In this document: positions 44,801 to 55,370 of the stretch, piece after piece
How positions within the stretch are numbered: the stretch's first letter is position 1
Layout: every line of letters starts with the position of its first letter
Assembly (NCBI GenBank): GCA_903813345.2
Contig: CAIIXF020000003.1
Span: 9,057,912 to 9,121,911 of the forward strand
Length of the DNA: 64,000 bases
Origin: Owenia fusiformis
Taxonomy: Eukaryota; Annelida; Polychaeta; Sabellida; Oweniidae
Direction: 5' to 3'
Program-made: the position numbers and the translations under genes
The notes under the pieces: generated by a model
Databases searched by the model: none
What the model was told of the DNA's origin: nothing
What the model saw: only the letters and a program-made list of their open reading frames with translations

Positions 44801-46998
44801 TATAAAATAATCTATTCAAGACTGTTAAGACCATAAGGCTCTAAAGTGTTATGTTTTTTTTTTATCCGAGAACTTTCTCTGATTTCTTCTGATTTCTCTC
44901 ATTTCCATAATATAATTCTGTAATTTAAATTTTGCCCATGTGTTGTGATAACTTTGTTCCAGTATACACTAAAGAAGCTTTATTAATAAAACGAAAGTTT
45001 GTAATTCAAAATCATTTTATTGTTTTTAACACTAATTAAAATTATACATCTTGGAAATAAAATATCTTACCTCGAACAAGTCTGATCCTCGGTAAGATAT
45101 CTATATATCCTTTAGAATATACCATATATCCAAAACCTCCCGTTAGCATTACACTTATGTTCTCTTTATAGACTGGAACAATACAAGTTATGGTGAAGAT
45201 CCTATACAAGGAAACAAGACAAGTATGATACTGCCTTTGGTGGTGTACCATCTCACCCCTAGACCCGTTGCAGTCATAGGTGAAAAAGACTTTCTACACG
45301 TAAACCTGAAAAATATAACTTGATAGAATGTTATTTTAAATTAACTCGAACTATTTTCGAATATTAAGACAATAAAAAAGAACTTTTTTTGTAACATAAG
45401 GTAAGGGGTCTTAAAACCAAAAGTAAACTGTAATGTCTCCAACACTATCGTTATCATATTTAATTTAATAATGCTTTGTTCTGTCCATTTATATGAAGCC
45501 TTATGCTCCTTGACGGCTGCAGTGATGTCATCCGTAGACTCCATCATATTGGGATCCAGTGGAATGTTTACACAAAACGTCTATGTAGTTATCATTCATA
45601 AAAAGGTACATTTTTTACCAATTATGATTCAAAACTTGGTAAAATCATTTCCTCAACTGAAAAGTTCATAATATATGAAAAATAACGCTCTCGATTGTCA
45701 GTTAGCTATTTGTTGGATTTACAATAGAGCACTACGACGTCTTTGGTAAAACGGTTTAGCGTTAAAACGTTTTACAAATGTAATGTAAATCTAGATTTTT
45801 CAAAAGCTCTCAACTAAGAGCCCTTAGCTAAAACGTTTTAGGACCTTAGTCATAACGAAGACGTCTTAGCGTTAAAACGTTTTACAAGTGAGTGTAAATC
45901 CATCCTGGGTTTTAGGTAAGAGCTCTTAGCCCGTTTTTTGCGTTGCGCTGAACGAAAAATTTGAAACTTTTTGTTTACATTTGTCGCATAGTCCTTTCTT
46001 TGTCTTATCCCTTGTTCCCAATATCATCCCAAAAATATCGAGAAGAAATAATTTGCATGGCGATCTATCATTATCCTTATATGTGCACAAAATCTTCCTG
46101 CTCTTTTCATGCTTATAACAATGCTCTTTTTAGCACATATTTTTGTGAAACCGATGCTTTCTTTAGCACAAAGAAGAAGCGGGAAAGGAATAGCTATATT
46201 GACTGAACCGTTCTACAACCAGTACTGAACTGCCTTTTTCATTTTACATGTATACCTCCAGATCTCTAACACGTTTTAGAAAAATATGTGTAAACTCAAT
46301 TATATTTCGAAAGACGTCTTGAAAATGGTGATGCAAACTCAACATAATTTTTCTGAAACGTTATAGCCAAGACGTCTTGGAATGTTGCGTGTACTGTAAT
46401 AGGGCTATTGGCGAACTATGCGTCTACATGCAAGAAGATGTTCTTGAAATTTATCTAATTATGTTTGTTTCAGGCATCAGTGCGGGAAATAATGTGGGTA
46501 CAGCGAATAACAATGCTTGTATTGGGTGTTGTCTCGTCAATAATTTCAATATATGGGGAGAACACTGTCATTGGATTGTATTATGTGTGTACTGAGGTTG
46601 CCATGGTGGTTCTATTTCCTCAACTGTTATGCAGTATGTATATTGAAGTTGCCAATGGGTATGGTGCCTTATTAGGCTCTGCTTTGGGATTAGTACTTCT
46701 CTTCGGAAAGGGAATTCCTTCATTAAATCTACTCGCTTTCATTCCTTATCCACCATATGACAACAAATATGATATATTTCCCGTAAGAAGTCTGAGTGTA
46801 ATCGTTACCATCTTGTCCACAGTTGTAATCTCCTACGCTACAAAAATGATGTTCACGAAGAGACTCTTGGCAAGAAAATTTGACATTTTGAATCAATTCT
46901 TCAAAGCTGATCTGGAAGGAGAAGCGAATAACGAAAATGAGCGCAGCCTACGTTGTTATGACAACCCTTTAAACATAACAGACAATATCAAACTTTGA
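39880..46998 (+). CDS. SLC5A7: High-affinity choline transporter-like SLC5 family protein (9 exons)
   Basis: Exons: 39880-40048, 41371-41478, 41586-41741, 42081-42229, 43192-43326, 44433-44586, 45172-45279, 45499-45605, 46474-46998. All splice sites are AG/GT, and the total of 1611 bases gives 536 residues plus stop (human CHT1 has 580). Known family role: Na+/Cl--coupled choline uptake at the plasma membrane, rate-limiting for acetylcholine synthesis in cholinergic neurons. CHT-like marks are IGGGFLNGYAESV after TM1, TMLDPFNEKYG, YTDVLELAFI, RWLGTI, IPWQSSIQRFLSAKS, TDWNNTSYG, SMILPLVV and AAVMSSVDSIILGSS, which carries the Ser-Ser pair of the SLC5 Na2 site. It departs from human CHT1 in SSVDSII (SSADSSI in human) and in a short tail without the dileucine-type endocytosis motif. 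It may be a divergent paralog rather than the neuronal CHT1; substrate is inferred from family only. The symbol denotes the nearest family member, not proven orthology. Confidence 0.92.
40049..41370 (+). other. Transporter intron 1
   Basis: About 375 bases (40265-40640) match 35740-36100 upstream, the intronic part of the exon-1 duplication. No other feature recognised. Confidence 0.6.
41371..41478 (+). CDS. SLC5A7: Transporter exon 2
   Basis: Acceptor GTACTTGTAG, donor GTAAGT. Encodes ASYIGGGFLNGYAESVARDG, then MPVGLTLALFI. Matches the TWVGGGYINGTAEAV block of CHT1. Confidence 0.93.
41586..41741 (+). CDS. SLC5A7: Transporter exon 3
   Basis: Acceptor TTTTTCCACAG, donor GTATGT. Encodes MRKRKYLTMLDPFNEKYGKE, then a hydrophobic segment ending AAILTALG. 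Matches MRSKGYVTMLDPFQQIYG and AAIFSALG of CHT1. Confidence 0.94.
41813..41869. repeat. (GT)n / (GTGC)n microsatellite in intron 3
   Basis: Alternating GT run with GTGCGTGC variants just after the exon 3 donor. It keeps a frame open artefactually from exon 3 into exon 4. Confidence 0.9.
42081..42229 (+). CDS. SLC5A7: Transporter exon 4
   Basis: Acceptor TTGCTTAG, donor GTAATG. Encodes LDFVLSVVVSAVIAVFYTMI and VVYTDVLELAFIVIGL. The YTDV(V/L)(Q/E)L motif is conserved across SLC5A7. Confidence 0.93.
42230..43191 (+). other. Transporter intron 4
   Basis: Contains GACCTTTGACAG/GGTCAAAT-type repeated words (about 42360-42700) and one copy of a dispersed repeat (about 42775-42890, ACCGCCAGCCGCAGG ... 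TTTTGGTGGTGACAT). Related inverted or direct copies lie near 50960 and 52640. Confidence 0.6.
43192..43326 (+). CDS. SLC5A7: Transporter exon 5
   Basis: Acceptor ATTATTCCAG, donor GTTCAT (weak). 45 codons, phase 0. Encodes VIAIPFAATNENVD and RWLGTIEPIQIASYIDLVVA. The joined product has one more residue than human CHT1 between the Asp and IPWQ. Confidence 0.88.
43327..44432 (+). other. Transporter intron 5
   Basis: Holds a two-copy tandem repeat (about 43671-43770: ACTAGTGGTAAGATGCCACTTCTCT, period near 58) in which GTGGTAAGATGCCAC is itself palindromic. Otherwise AT-rich. Confidence 0.6.
44433..44586 (+). CDS. SLC5A7: Transporter exon 6
   Basis: Acceptor TTTATTAG, donor GTAATA. Encodes VIGNIPWQSSIQRFLSAKSV and a membrane segment ending VIGLAT. 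Matches GGIPWQAYFQRVLSSSS of CHT1. Confidence 0.93.
44587..45171 (+). other. Transporter intron 6
   Basis: AT-rich, no repeat or exon recognised. Confidence 0.5.
45172..45279 (+). CDS. SLC5A7: Transporter exon 7
   Basis: Acceptor TTCTCTTTATAG, donor GTGAAA. Encodes DWNNTSYGEDPIQGNKTSMI and LPLVVYHLTPRPVAVI. Matches TDWNQTAYG and ADMILPIVLQYL of CHT1, including the NxT glycosylation sequon NNTS. Confidence 0.93.
45499..45605 (+). CDS. SLC5A7: Transporter exon 8 (Na2-site helix)
   Basis: Acceptor ATATGAAG (poor polypyrimidine tract), donor GTACAT. Encodes ALCSLTAAVMSSVDSIILGS and MFTQNVYVVIIHKK. The MSS serine pair of the Na2 site is kept, but the following AD-S of CHT1 is VD-I here. Phases agree on both sides. 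Confidence 0.9.
45720..46390. repeat. Cluster of perfect palindromic 10-mers in intron 8
   Basis: AAAACGTTTT occurs three or more times, AAGACGTCTT three times and AAGAGCTCTT once within about 650 bp, embedded in repeated phrases such as TTAGCGTTAAAACGTTTTAC. This looks like a fragment of an inverted-repeat mobile element. Confidence 0.6.
46474..46998 (+). CDS. SLC5A7: Transporter exon 9: last TMs and C-terminus
   Basis: Acceptor GTTTGTTTCAG. Encodes EIMWVQRITMLVLG, LFPQLLCSMYIEVANGYGA and IPYPPYDNKYDIFPVRSLSV, then a short tail ending NITDNIKL and a TGA. Matches EIVWVMRITVFVFG, IFPQLLCVLFVKGTNTYGA and the FPFKTLAM block of CHT1. Confidence 0.94.
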   Translation, partial: ASVREIMWVQRITMLVLGVVSSIISIYGENTVIGLYYVCTEVAMVVLFPQLLCSMYIEVANGYGALLGSALGLVLLFGKGIPSLNLLAFIPYPPYDNKYDIFPVRSLSVIVTILSTVVISYATKMMFTKRLLARKFDILNQFFKADLEGEANNENERSLRCYDNPLNITDNIKL

Positions 46999-47403
46999 TT
47001 ATGTACTTCCAATCATTTTTTGCAGTTTACGTATTTTGCATATACAAGTATATGTACAGTACCATACGATTATTACAAATTTTAAAAGTAAATAGATTTA
47101 AAGTAAATATACTTTTTAATTATAATTTGATCTTTGGCGTTACTTCTGGATCACCATGTGCATAATCTAAACGGTGTAAATAAAAAAAAAACATTCCTAT
47201 TAGTTGAATACCACAATGCAAAACATTCTTATTAGTTGCATACCACAATGCAAAACATTCCTATTAGTTGCATACCACAATGCAATAGTATAATCTTAAA
47301 CCAAAGTTTTGAAGTCCCTTCTACTTAATATATCGATACACATTACGCCTTTAGTTAAAAGGCAGCAAGGCTGACAACGAGATTGAAGCAATGATGGCCG
47401 TCG
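46999..47403 (+). other. Transporter 3' UTR and tandem repeat before the gap
   Basis: A candidate AATAAA lies at 47179-47184, followed by an A run. A 32-bp unit (AAAACATTCCTATTAGTTGC...) is repeated three times at about 47188-47283. No gene follows before the N run. Confidence 0.6.
47179..47184 (+). promoter_or_regulatory. Candidate polyadenylation signal of the transporter gene
   Basis: AATAAA about 180 bases after the stop codon, inside GTAAATAAAAAAAAAAC. The adjoining A run makes it less certain. Confidence 0.4.
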
Positions 47404-47903
47404 NNNNNNNNNNNNNNNNNNNNNNNNNNNNNNNNNNNNNNNNNNNNNNNNNNNNNNNNNNNNNNNNNNNNNNNNNNNNNNNNNNNNNNNNNNNNNNNNN
47501 NNNNNNNNNNNNNNNNNNNNNNNNNNNNNNNNNNNNNNNNNNNNNNNNNNNNNNNNNNNNNNNNNNNNNNNNNNNNNNNNNNNNNNNNNNNNNNNNNNNN
47601 NNNNNNNNNNNNNNNNNNNNNNNNNNNNNNNNNNNNNNNNNNNNNNNNNNNNNNNNNNNNNNNNNNNNNNNNNNNNNNNNNNNNNNNNNNNNNNNNNNNN
47701 NNNNNNNNNNNNNNNNNNNNNNNNNNNNNNNNNNNNNNNNNNNNNNNNNNNNNNNNNNNNNNNNNNNNNNNNNNNNNNNNNNNNNNNNNNNNNNNNNNNN
47801 NNNNNNNNNNNNNNNNNNNNNNNNNNNNNNNNNNNNNNNNNNNNNNNNNNNNNNNNNNNNNNNNNNNNNNNNNNNNNNNNNNNNNNNNNNNNNNNNNNNN
47901 NNN
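47404..47903. other. Assembly gap of 500 N
   Basis: Exactly 500 N, the form of a fixed-size scaffold gap. Frames that run through it are artefacts. Confidence 0.99.
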
Positions 47904-50900
47904 TATTGCACTTCAAATCATTCAATAACTTTTATAATATTTACATCCAAAACGTTTCGTTCTTACTCTATTGATTCACAACAAGCAAATCTAGGGAGTA
48001 TCACAAATAAAACAAACATTTCCTCGCGTGCATTTAACTTCTACAGTGAGTAATTACATGTACTCCCGTTGGTTCTGAAAGTTTCACTTATTTTAGGCAA
48101 CCCCCCCCCCCTGGCCAAAAACTCTTTCAAAATCATGCAGTTTTTCATAATTCTGACCATTTTTCGTGTGATTTTGGGTCAAATTTGCAAAATGAAGTCT
48201 TCGAATGAACATTCATTTGCCATGATAACCACCGAGATGCAATGGTCAACTTTTGCTTTTACGTTTAATTATAATCAACGCCTTCCCTAAATTTCTTGTT
48301 AGATCATGAATGCCTAACTTCACCAAGTATTTAAATTATATTTTGCGTTTTATCATCTTTCCCAAAAGCTACAATTCATGCATATGGTACAACTACTACT
48401 AACTGACTTTGGTTTATCATTCTTTTGTTGCAAATATGGGAATGTTTCAACGACTTCAATCTAGGGATTTATATAGACGGGACTTCCCCTTTTGATAATG
48501 TAATTATATATTTTTCTGTTTTGTAGGTTCCCGTGGGTAGGATACACACAAGAACAATATACGGCCCATCCTAAAGGGGTACAGACACAACAATGGCGTT
48601 CTTCAAGTTATAGCCGTGGAATTATATAGTTTATGCATCTTGCCTCAAGCGACGTGTTAAGTCTGACGTGATAACCCTAAAAAGGTTTATCCCATATTTG
48701 GTTTGAGAAACACAGTTGCTGAATACAAGTGCAAACTATGAAATAACCATAATATAACAATAGATAATGTTTGGCATGCATTGTGTTTCTGTTTCATTGT
48801 TTGTTAAATTAGTTGAAAGTATATACAAAGAAGTTAATCACCAGGAGGGATTTCATATGGGGAATATCACATGATATGAATATATCCCGAGGGAACGCAG
48901 TGACAGAGGGAAATATTGATATCATCCGAGGGATATTCTCAATATCATCCCGACAGGTGAATAACGACCTTATACCATGATCAAGAGCAAAATATATCTA
49001 AAATCCTCTTTTGAATGAGAAAAAATGTTTGAAAAAATTTGAATTTTTGTTTTTGAAAAATGAAATTTTTTAATAATACCCGGGTTGATATCCATATCAT
49101 CCCTCTAATCCCAATATCATCCATATCCTAAATATATGATTTATCACTTGCTATTGAATACTGAGATATTGCTCTGACCATGGTATAAAAAGAATAACTT
49201 ATCATAAGCAGATTTCTTTTCAGGGTGTTCAGCGGCGATGTAGGACTGGAAATAAGCGTCACACACCCCGGACGCACATTTCCTCGGATATTAGATCAAA
49301 TAAGCAGTTATTCCTGTTTGCATGTTTTACTTTTGATTTGATTTGATTGTTTAAATTAGATAAAGTCTAATTTAAGTTCTAATTTAAATTAGATAAAATG
49401 CGTTCAAATGTCACCAGTGTCTGGAGGGTTGAGACTTGATTTAGGAATTAAATTAGAATAAGATTTTTTACTATCTGATTTGTTTCCATCATTGTATAAC
49501 GTTGATGTCATTGATTTATTTTCTAAACCATTTTCTGTTTTGTTGCATGAGTTACTATCTTGATTTCTGTTAAAATAGATAATGCGTTGCAACCATTTAA
49601 ATCCTTTTATATATCCTTTTTATATCCTTTTTTGCTTGTAACCATATTAATTAATGAGCATATGTTTAGAGGGGCATGCCGTTTTATTTTGCCATCTACA
49701 TTTTACATCATCAGCCGTATCTTGATATGTTGAGAATTCTTCAGAGACAACTCATAGACACTATCATGGACCGACTACTTTCTTTAAAGTATAAGCTGCG
49801 GCCTTCTTGCCAAGGGGATTTTTTATTTGACAACTATGAAATTAGACTGATAAAGGCAGAACCAGATCTTTTAATAGGGGTGACAAATTGCAAGCAAAAT
49901 GTACAAGTGACAACTAACCGATCAATTTATTCCTTTCAAATTTTTAAAAATAAACATGACAAGGATCGGAATGGTATAAGCAAAAAATATTCAAAAATTC
50001 TTGTTAAGTCTCGGAGTTTGCTTGCTGAATCTGATTTTCCCCTTAATTAATGAGCATAGGTTTTTATGTTTGTTTCTTTGTTTTTATTTCTTATTTGACA
50101 AGTCACATGCATGATGGGTTTATTTTACGCGTTTATTTTGCCATCTACATTTAATATTGTTATCTGTCTTGATAAGATATCTCCGAGAAACTATCATGGA
50201 CTGGCTACATTATTCATAATCTGCTTTTGCCGAGGGGGGGGGGGGGCTCAGCCCCGTCAGAAACTTTTCTTCAAGGGTGTGTGGTTTTACCCCCCCCCCC
50301 TTGGGCTTGATCCGTTTCTATTTTCATACCCAACATGGACTGCGTGTGTGCGTGATTGGAGGGTTTGGTATAATGGGCTTCTAGAGGGGTACTTGGCAGT
50401 CAGAAATTGTTTACGCCACCCCTTCCCTCTATCAAATGAACTATGCATGTAGATTCCTCACATGCATAGAACTATGCTTTATGTGCTTTATGTGCATTGC
50501 AATAATATCAAAATCAGAATTACTTGTTTTCTAGTAACATTCAACAAAAAAAACGCTCAACTAATTGAGACGTTTGATTACTTAATCCAGCGACCATTTC
50601 CCGTCATTACATTGCAATGGTATGGTGGCCAGAGGAAATGAGCCTGTATTGATATGTGATTATGGATTAAAGTGAGTTACTAAGTAAGTGGAAAAGCAAC
50701 TTTGAGAAATCTTAATTATTTGATACCATTCGCACAGACATTCAATAGGCTAGTTTTTTTTATTCATTTCATTCCTATCCAACAGCAATCATCCATGACT
50801 TTTGATAAAGAGTGAAATCAACTGTTCAGGCTTCATGATCTTGTGAAACTTCAAGAAGGGAACTTAATTTACATCTGTTTTACTGGTTCAATTTGAATAT

Positions 50901-51195
50901 TCAACTAAGGTTTTATCTCCATTATAGATCTAGGAACTGTTTGGGATGCGGGTTTGGGGTCTTATATCTATGTCACCACCACAAGTAGAAACATTTGTCT
51001 CCAACTTTTTTTGTGAACGATGTTTGGCGGTTGGTGTTCGGCGTTCGGCATCTGCAACAAAATGTTATCACACAGGCAGATCAATAGTACTTTGATTAAC
51101 GATTATTATGGTTATACTTGTAGTGTCATCTTGTAGTATCATGGGAACCAAGGAAACTTGCATGGTATTGATAATCCTAAAAAAAACTTTTAACC
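47904..51195. other. Repeat-bearing intergenic region
   Basis: No gene recognised. 48101-48195 and 50231-50310 are fragments related to the poly-C MITE at 51196. 49676-49800 and 50125-50200 share a diverged repeat (TTTTGCCATCTACATTT...CTATCATGGAC). The 124-codon frame at 49676-50050 starts inside that repeat, has no feature I recognise, and I do not call it a gene. Confidence 0.5.
50950..51065 (-). repeat. Dispersed repeat copy (inverted)
   Basis: ATGTCACCACCACAAGTAG, TTGTCTCCAACTTTTTTTGTG and GGCGGTTGGTGTTCGG are the complement of the phrase order at 42775-42890 and 52635-52730. Unidentified dispersed element. Confidence 0.55.
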
Positions 51196-51394
51196 CAGGC
51201 CCGTAGCCAGGGGGGGTTCGGGGGGTTCGGGCGAACCCCCCCCGTGGCCAAAATTTCTTTCAAAATCATGCAGTTTTTCACCATTCTGACTATTTTTTGA
51301 GTGATTTTTGGCCAAATTTGCCAAAGTGAACCCCCCCCCCTAGAATTTTTTGGAAAAGTAAACCCCCCCTTGGAAAATTCTGGCTACGGGCCTG
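51196..51394. mobile_element. MITE with GGCCCGTAGCCAG termini
   Basis: Perfect terminal inverted repeat CAGGCCCGTAGCCAG / CTGGCTACGGGCCTG, flanked on both sides by TAACC(C), a likely 5-6-bp target-site duplication. The body has G and C homopolymer tracts and AATTTCTTTCAAAATCATGC. No coding capacity. Fragments without the termini occur at 48101-48195 and 52298-52425. Confidence 0.85.
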
Positions 51395-53524
51395 TAACCC
51401 ATATAATAATAAGCCTTTTGATAGCAGTTTGATTTTTCATCGAACATAATTGCAATCAACTCGATGATATTTGGAAAGAGCAAATATTTTGAAAGCAAGT
51501 GTAATCAAGTTTCGAGATTTCTGATAAAGTTCAATCAAGCTTTGACGAAATTAACTTCATTTCCCCATTGCATTGTATCCCCAGAAAATTAAACAGGTGG
51601 AGGCATTATACTGTTTTTAATTTCAAATTGATATCATATTACGCCTTTAATGTAGGCCGAGACCATCGTAACTAATTATCCTCAATTTTCTTATTCTTAT
51701 TATTTAAAATGCAACTGTATTCTAGGATCCATTTCTGCACTTTATTGTGTTCAGTACTATGCAAAGGCGTAACCATGGGAACGGGTGCGACCCCGATAAC
51801 CAATGAAAATAGAACCATTGGATAGAAGAGGAAAATAGCTTTAAAATGCTCTTTATTGAAAGCGTCTAGCTCAATTTTGAAGGCAGTTGCATCAATTTTT
51901 GTAAAACTCAAAACTAATCTTCGAAAAATTTGTTTTTGCCTTGCTTATGCCAAGATCGCCCCCCCCCCCCCCTGGGTAACCTGACTGACTGAAAGCTGCC
52001 TACGCCCCTCCAGTGTATTAAAATAACTCACGACTTTTTGCTGGCGGGAAGAGCGTCTGAGGATCAATATGATGCAAGCTTTTCCTATTTTTAATTTGAA
52101 AATTGAGAAATTGAATCATTATCTGGTCAGAGAGTGGAATGCATCGTACATGTACATGTACAATGCCCAGTTGGAACTGATAATTTAAATTTTCCCTGAT
52201 CAATTTGAAGCAAGTTAAAAAAGTTTGATCTCCTTCTGAGAACTTGTAGATTTTTCAATCAATTTGAAGAAACTTGCAAAAACTTTGGGAGCGGTTGCCC
52301 CCCCCCCCTCGGCCTATATTCCTTTCAAATCATGCATTTTTTCACCATTTTGATTACTTTTCGCATGATTGTTTTGCCAAAACTGTCAAAAGTTACTCCC
52401 CTTGGTAATAGCCCTCCACCCTCCTAAATGCATAATTGCAACCGATGAAGAAAAAAGATTATATTTGTTTATCAAACAATTTTAAGAAATCAAAATATCC
52501 TGTTTGTGCCGGAAAGAGATCGCCGTGCTCCAGACAATTAATTAGTATTTGTTTTGTATAGTTACTGATCAAAGATGTCAAATTGTGGGAATCATGAATA
52601 ATGACCGTTCAGACCAGCTTTTAAAATACCAACCACCGAACTCCGAACACAAACAATCGAGCACCGTCCACAAAAAGTCGGAGACTATATATATAATTCT
52701 AGTGGTGGCTTAATAACACTTTCATCCTCCCATGGATATACGAGGAGTCTTATATCCAATATCCAGTCTCATAGGCATATTGATAATTTTTCATTTGACT
52801 TAATACGCCTATGTTATAATCATGGACGTCTATCCCGGTTAGATTATTCCTGGTCAATCACCATGCTACATGCAGGTATATAAGCCATGCACACAGGTAT
52901 GAAAAAATAACTGTCACAAGAAATGAAAACAAGAATTTTGGAAAGCAACTATAGGTCAAATATCAAAAATATATTTTAACAACAAAGCAACACAATAAAC
53001 CGTTGAAAACGTCATTGATTAAAGAAGCACAGAAAGTAATTAGCTTAACTAAATATTTATAATCGTGCTTTAATAATCTATATGTATTTTTGCAAGAGTT
53101 TGTCCCCGTCTGCTAAGGTGATAATAGGGTTAAGACACACGTTTCTTAAAAAAGAACGTGGTTCTTTAGATAACTATTTCTCCCATTTGAACTGTTTACT
53201 TGGTCAATTGAGTATAAAGACATACGGAAAACAATCCCAGGTGAATATGAGAGTGGAACAGTATCCCCCGGGAACGAAATAGTACACGCTCGGGTACAAG
53301 TTCTTTTAAAAACGTGTAACTTAACCTTCTTATAAAACCAAGCAAAGGAAATGTAAAGCTAGCTTAACATCGTAAAATGAACAGCCTTTACTATTTTTGG
53401 AATATGAAGACTCTCTCTTTCAAGCAATCTAGTGCATGGCTCTGATAAATCAGAATGCTAGCTCTAATAAATTAAAAATGTATAAACTTAAATAAAGTAC
53501 GCAAAATGCCTATCTAAAAATTAA
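51395..53524. other. Intergenic region with MITE fragments
   Basis: 52298-52425 is a poly-C MITE fragment. 52635-52730 is a copy of the dispersed repeat seen at 42775 and 50950. A C tract lies at about 51960. No gene recognised. Confidence 0.5.
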
Positions 53525-53605
53525 TTATTCGAAATGAATGTAGAGCTCGTCATCAAAATTGTCATCATCACCGTCAACGGACCTGCGCCAACTATTTATG
53601 AATAC
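53525..53605 (-). CDS. Weak candidate terminal exon, minus strand
   Basis: Read on the minus strand, TATCTTCCAG is followed by an open frame VFINSWRRSVDGDDDNFDDE...FE and TAA. The strongly acidic end resembles a protein C-terminus. There is no homology I recognise, and upstream exons are not identified. Confidence 0.2.
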   Translation of the reverse strand, partial: VFINSWRRSVDGDDDNFDDELYIHFE

Positions 53606-54109
53606 CTGGAAGATACATTAAACCCTTAATTATTAACTTTTAAGTGTTAACAATAAAACAAGAAACTGCATGCATAACATGAAGTATAAACACCCGGGTA
53701 TAAACGCATTGTTGGGCGTCGAGGTAGCATTCGCCAATTCAACTGACGGCTGACAGATTCACCAACCAGGCTAATTCATGTCCAAATCATTTAAATATGA
53801 ATAGTAACTGTCACTATTCCTTCATTTATGTTTAAAATGGCTTAAAACTAAATTAAACCACCAGCCGGCATCCGGCAGATGAATTAAACTCCTCATTCAA
53901 CTCACGAGTAGTACCTGCCATTATAAGTAATTGAGTTTACCACTGATAAAAAGTAGGTTAAACCACCAGCCGGCAGCTGAATTCATGAATGCAACCTTAG
54001 TTCTAAATTATATCTGAACTGTTTCTGCTGAATCACATGATGCGTTTTACACCTTTCCTTGAGTAAAGACCCCCGCCCTTCTTTACGTTGTGCCTTCCTC
54101 GCATGTGTC

Positions 54110-54172
54110 CATGTATAACCCCAAAATTCATATGTCCGTCATGTCTGCAGCATTCCATTCATGGAAAGAACC
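54110..54172 (-). CDS. Weak candidate terminal exon, minus strand (second)
   Basis: On the minus strand CTTTTTACAG is followed, in one phase, by SFHEWNAADMTDI and TGA. Good polypyrimidine acceptor. It lies 500 bases from the similar candidate at 53525 and could be an alternative 3' end of the same unseen gene. Pure inference. Confidence 0.15.
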
Positions 54173-55020
54173 TGTAAAAAGAATATATTTAGCAGATTAG
54201 ATATCAAACGGTGACTGAGACATCAAATGTTTTAACCATGGGCCGGGGTTAAATATTGCAGTTGCTTAAAATTATATATGATGGGGCATGCAGGCTCAAT
54301 TAATGTGGGACAGGTTTTTTAAAATCAATAACAAAAAATAGCTGTCACAGTGTCACATTCGCTATATGGGCTCACCTTTCGCCACTGAGTGGTTATTTCG
54401 GGCATACATTTTTAATTAATTGTTTTAATTGGTGTGACTGGATATATCTTGTTGTTAAACGATTTGTTTTGCCCATCGTGTATACATGCCGTGTCCCGCT
54501 GTCTGCCCCAGCAAAGTATTCACACGTTGTCGAACGATGAGCCCATATGTCATAAGTGTGATAGCTCCATAATAATAATGGTTTGTTTTAACCTTAAAAA
54601 TACTCAAATATGTCTGAAATGAAAATATTATGAAAACCAGAAGCCTTGTTTCAGTTGTTTTAAATACTGAACATTGTATTAACGTTTAATGCTATTTGTA
54701 GTATGACACGGGGACTTTGGTATATTCAGGGCTGAAATCAAAGTCCCATTGAACAAGAAGGGGATTAGGCTATTTCATTATTATGTGGACTTAAACATAA
54801 TGTTTGAAGTGAAAAAAGTCATATTTTCGTATATTTCTGTTTATCTTAAAAGAATATCGAATCATTGCATTACACAAATGCGTTGCTTGCAAACATAAGC
54901 GAACCTTTAAATTCGACAGACAGTTAACTGTTATTAATTTGATTTAAATCTGTAAAAATGTCTTGAGTTATTTCATAGATTTATTTGTAAAACTGCCTGG
55001 GAATTGAATGTCGTGAATAA
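54173..55020. other. Intergenic region, nothing recognised
   Basis: AT-rich. The open frame at 54434-54622 has no family feature. Confidence 0.5.
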
Positions 55021-55370
55021 CTCGGTCTCAATACTTTTCCGAAACCAATGCAAACATATAAAATAGTATGTACTTGTCAATACAGTGTATCATACAATGC
55101 CACTGTATGTGCATGGCAAACTGGTTCCCCTGTAAGTATCCGTCCTGTTCAATTGAGTTATTTCATAGATTTACTTGAGAAACTGTCCGGGAACTGAATG
55201 TCATGGATTATACTACAAATCTCAATACCTCCCCGAAATCAATGTATCACGCGTCCACCCTGTTCAATTGAGTTATTTCATAGATTTATTTCTAATTGAA
55301 AGCCTATGGTAAAACTGCCATTGGAATTGAATGTCATGAATTTCTACAGTCTCAATACTTTTCCGAAACC

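Noticed and set aside
47296-48053. Long frames on both strands around 47300-48050
   Set aside because: They consist almost entirely of the 500-N gap.
49676-50050. 124-codon frame as a gene
   Set aside because: It begins in a diverged local repeat, lacks recognisable features, splice context or a partner exon; kept only as a note in the region entry.
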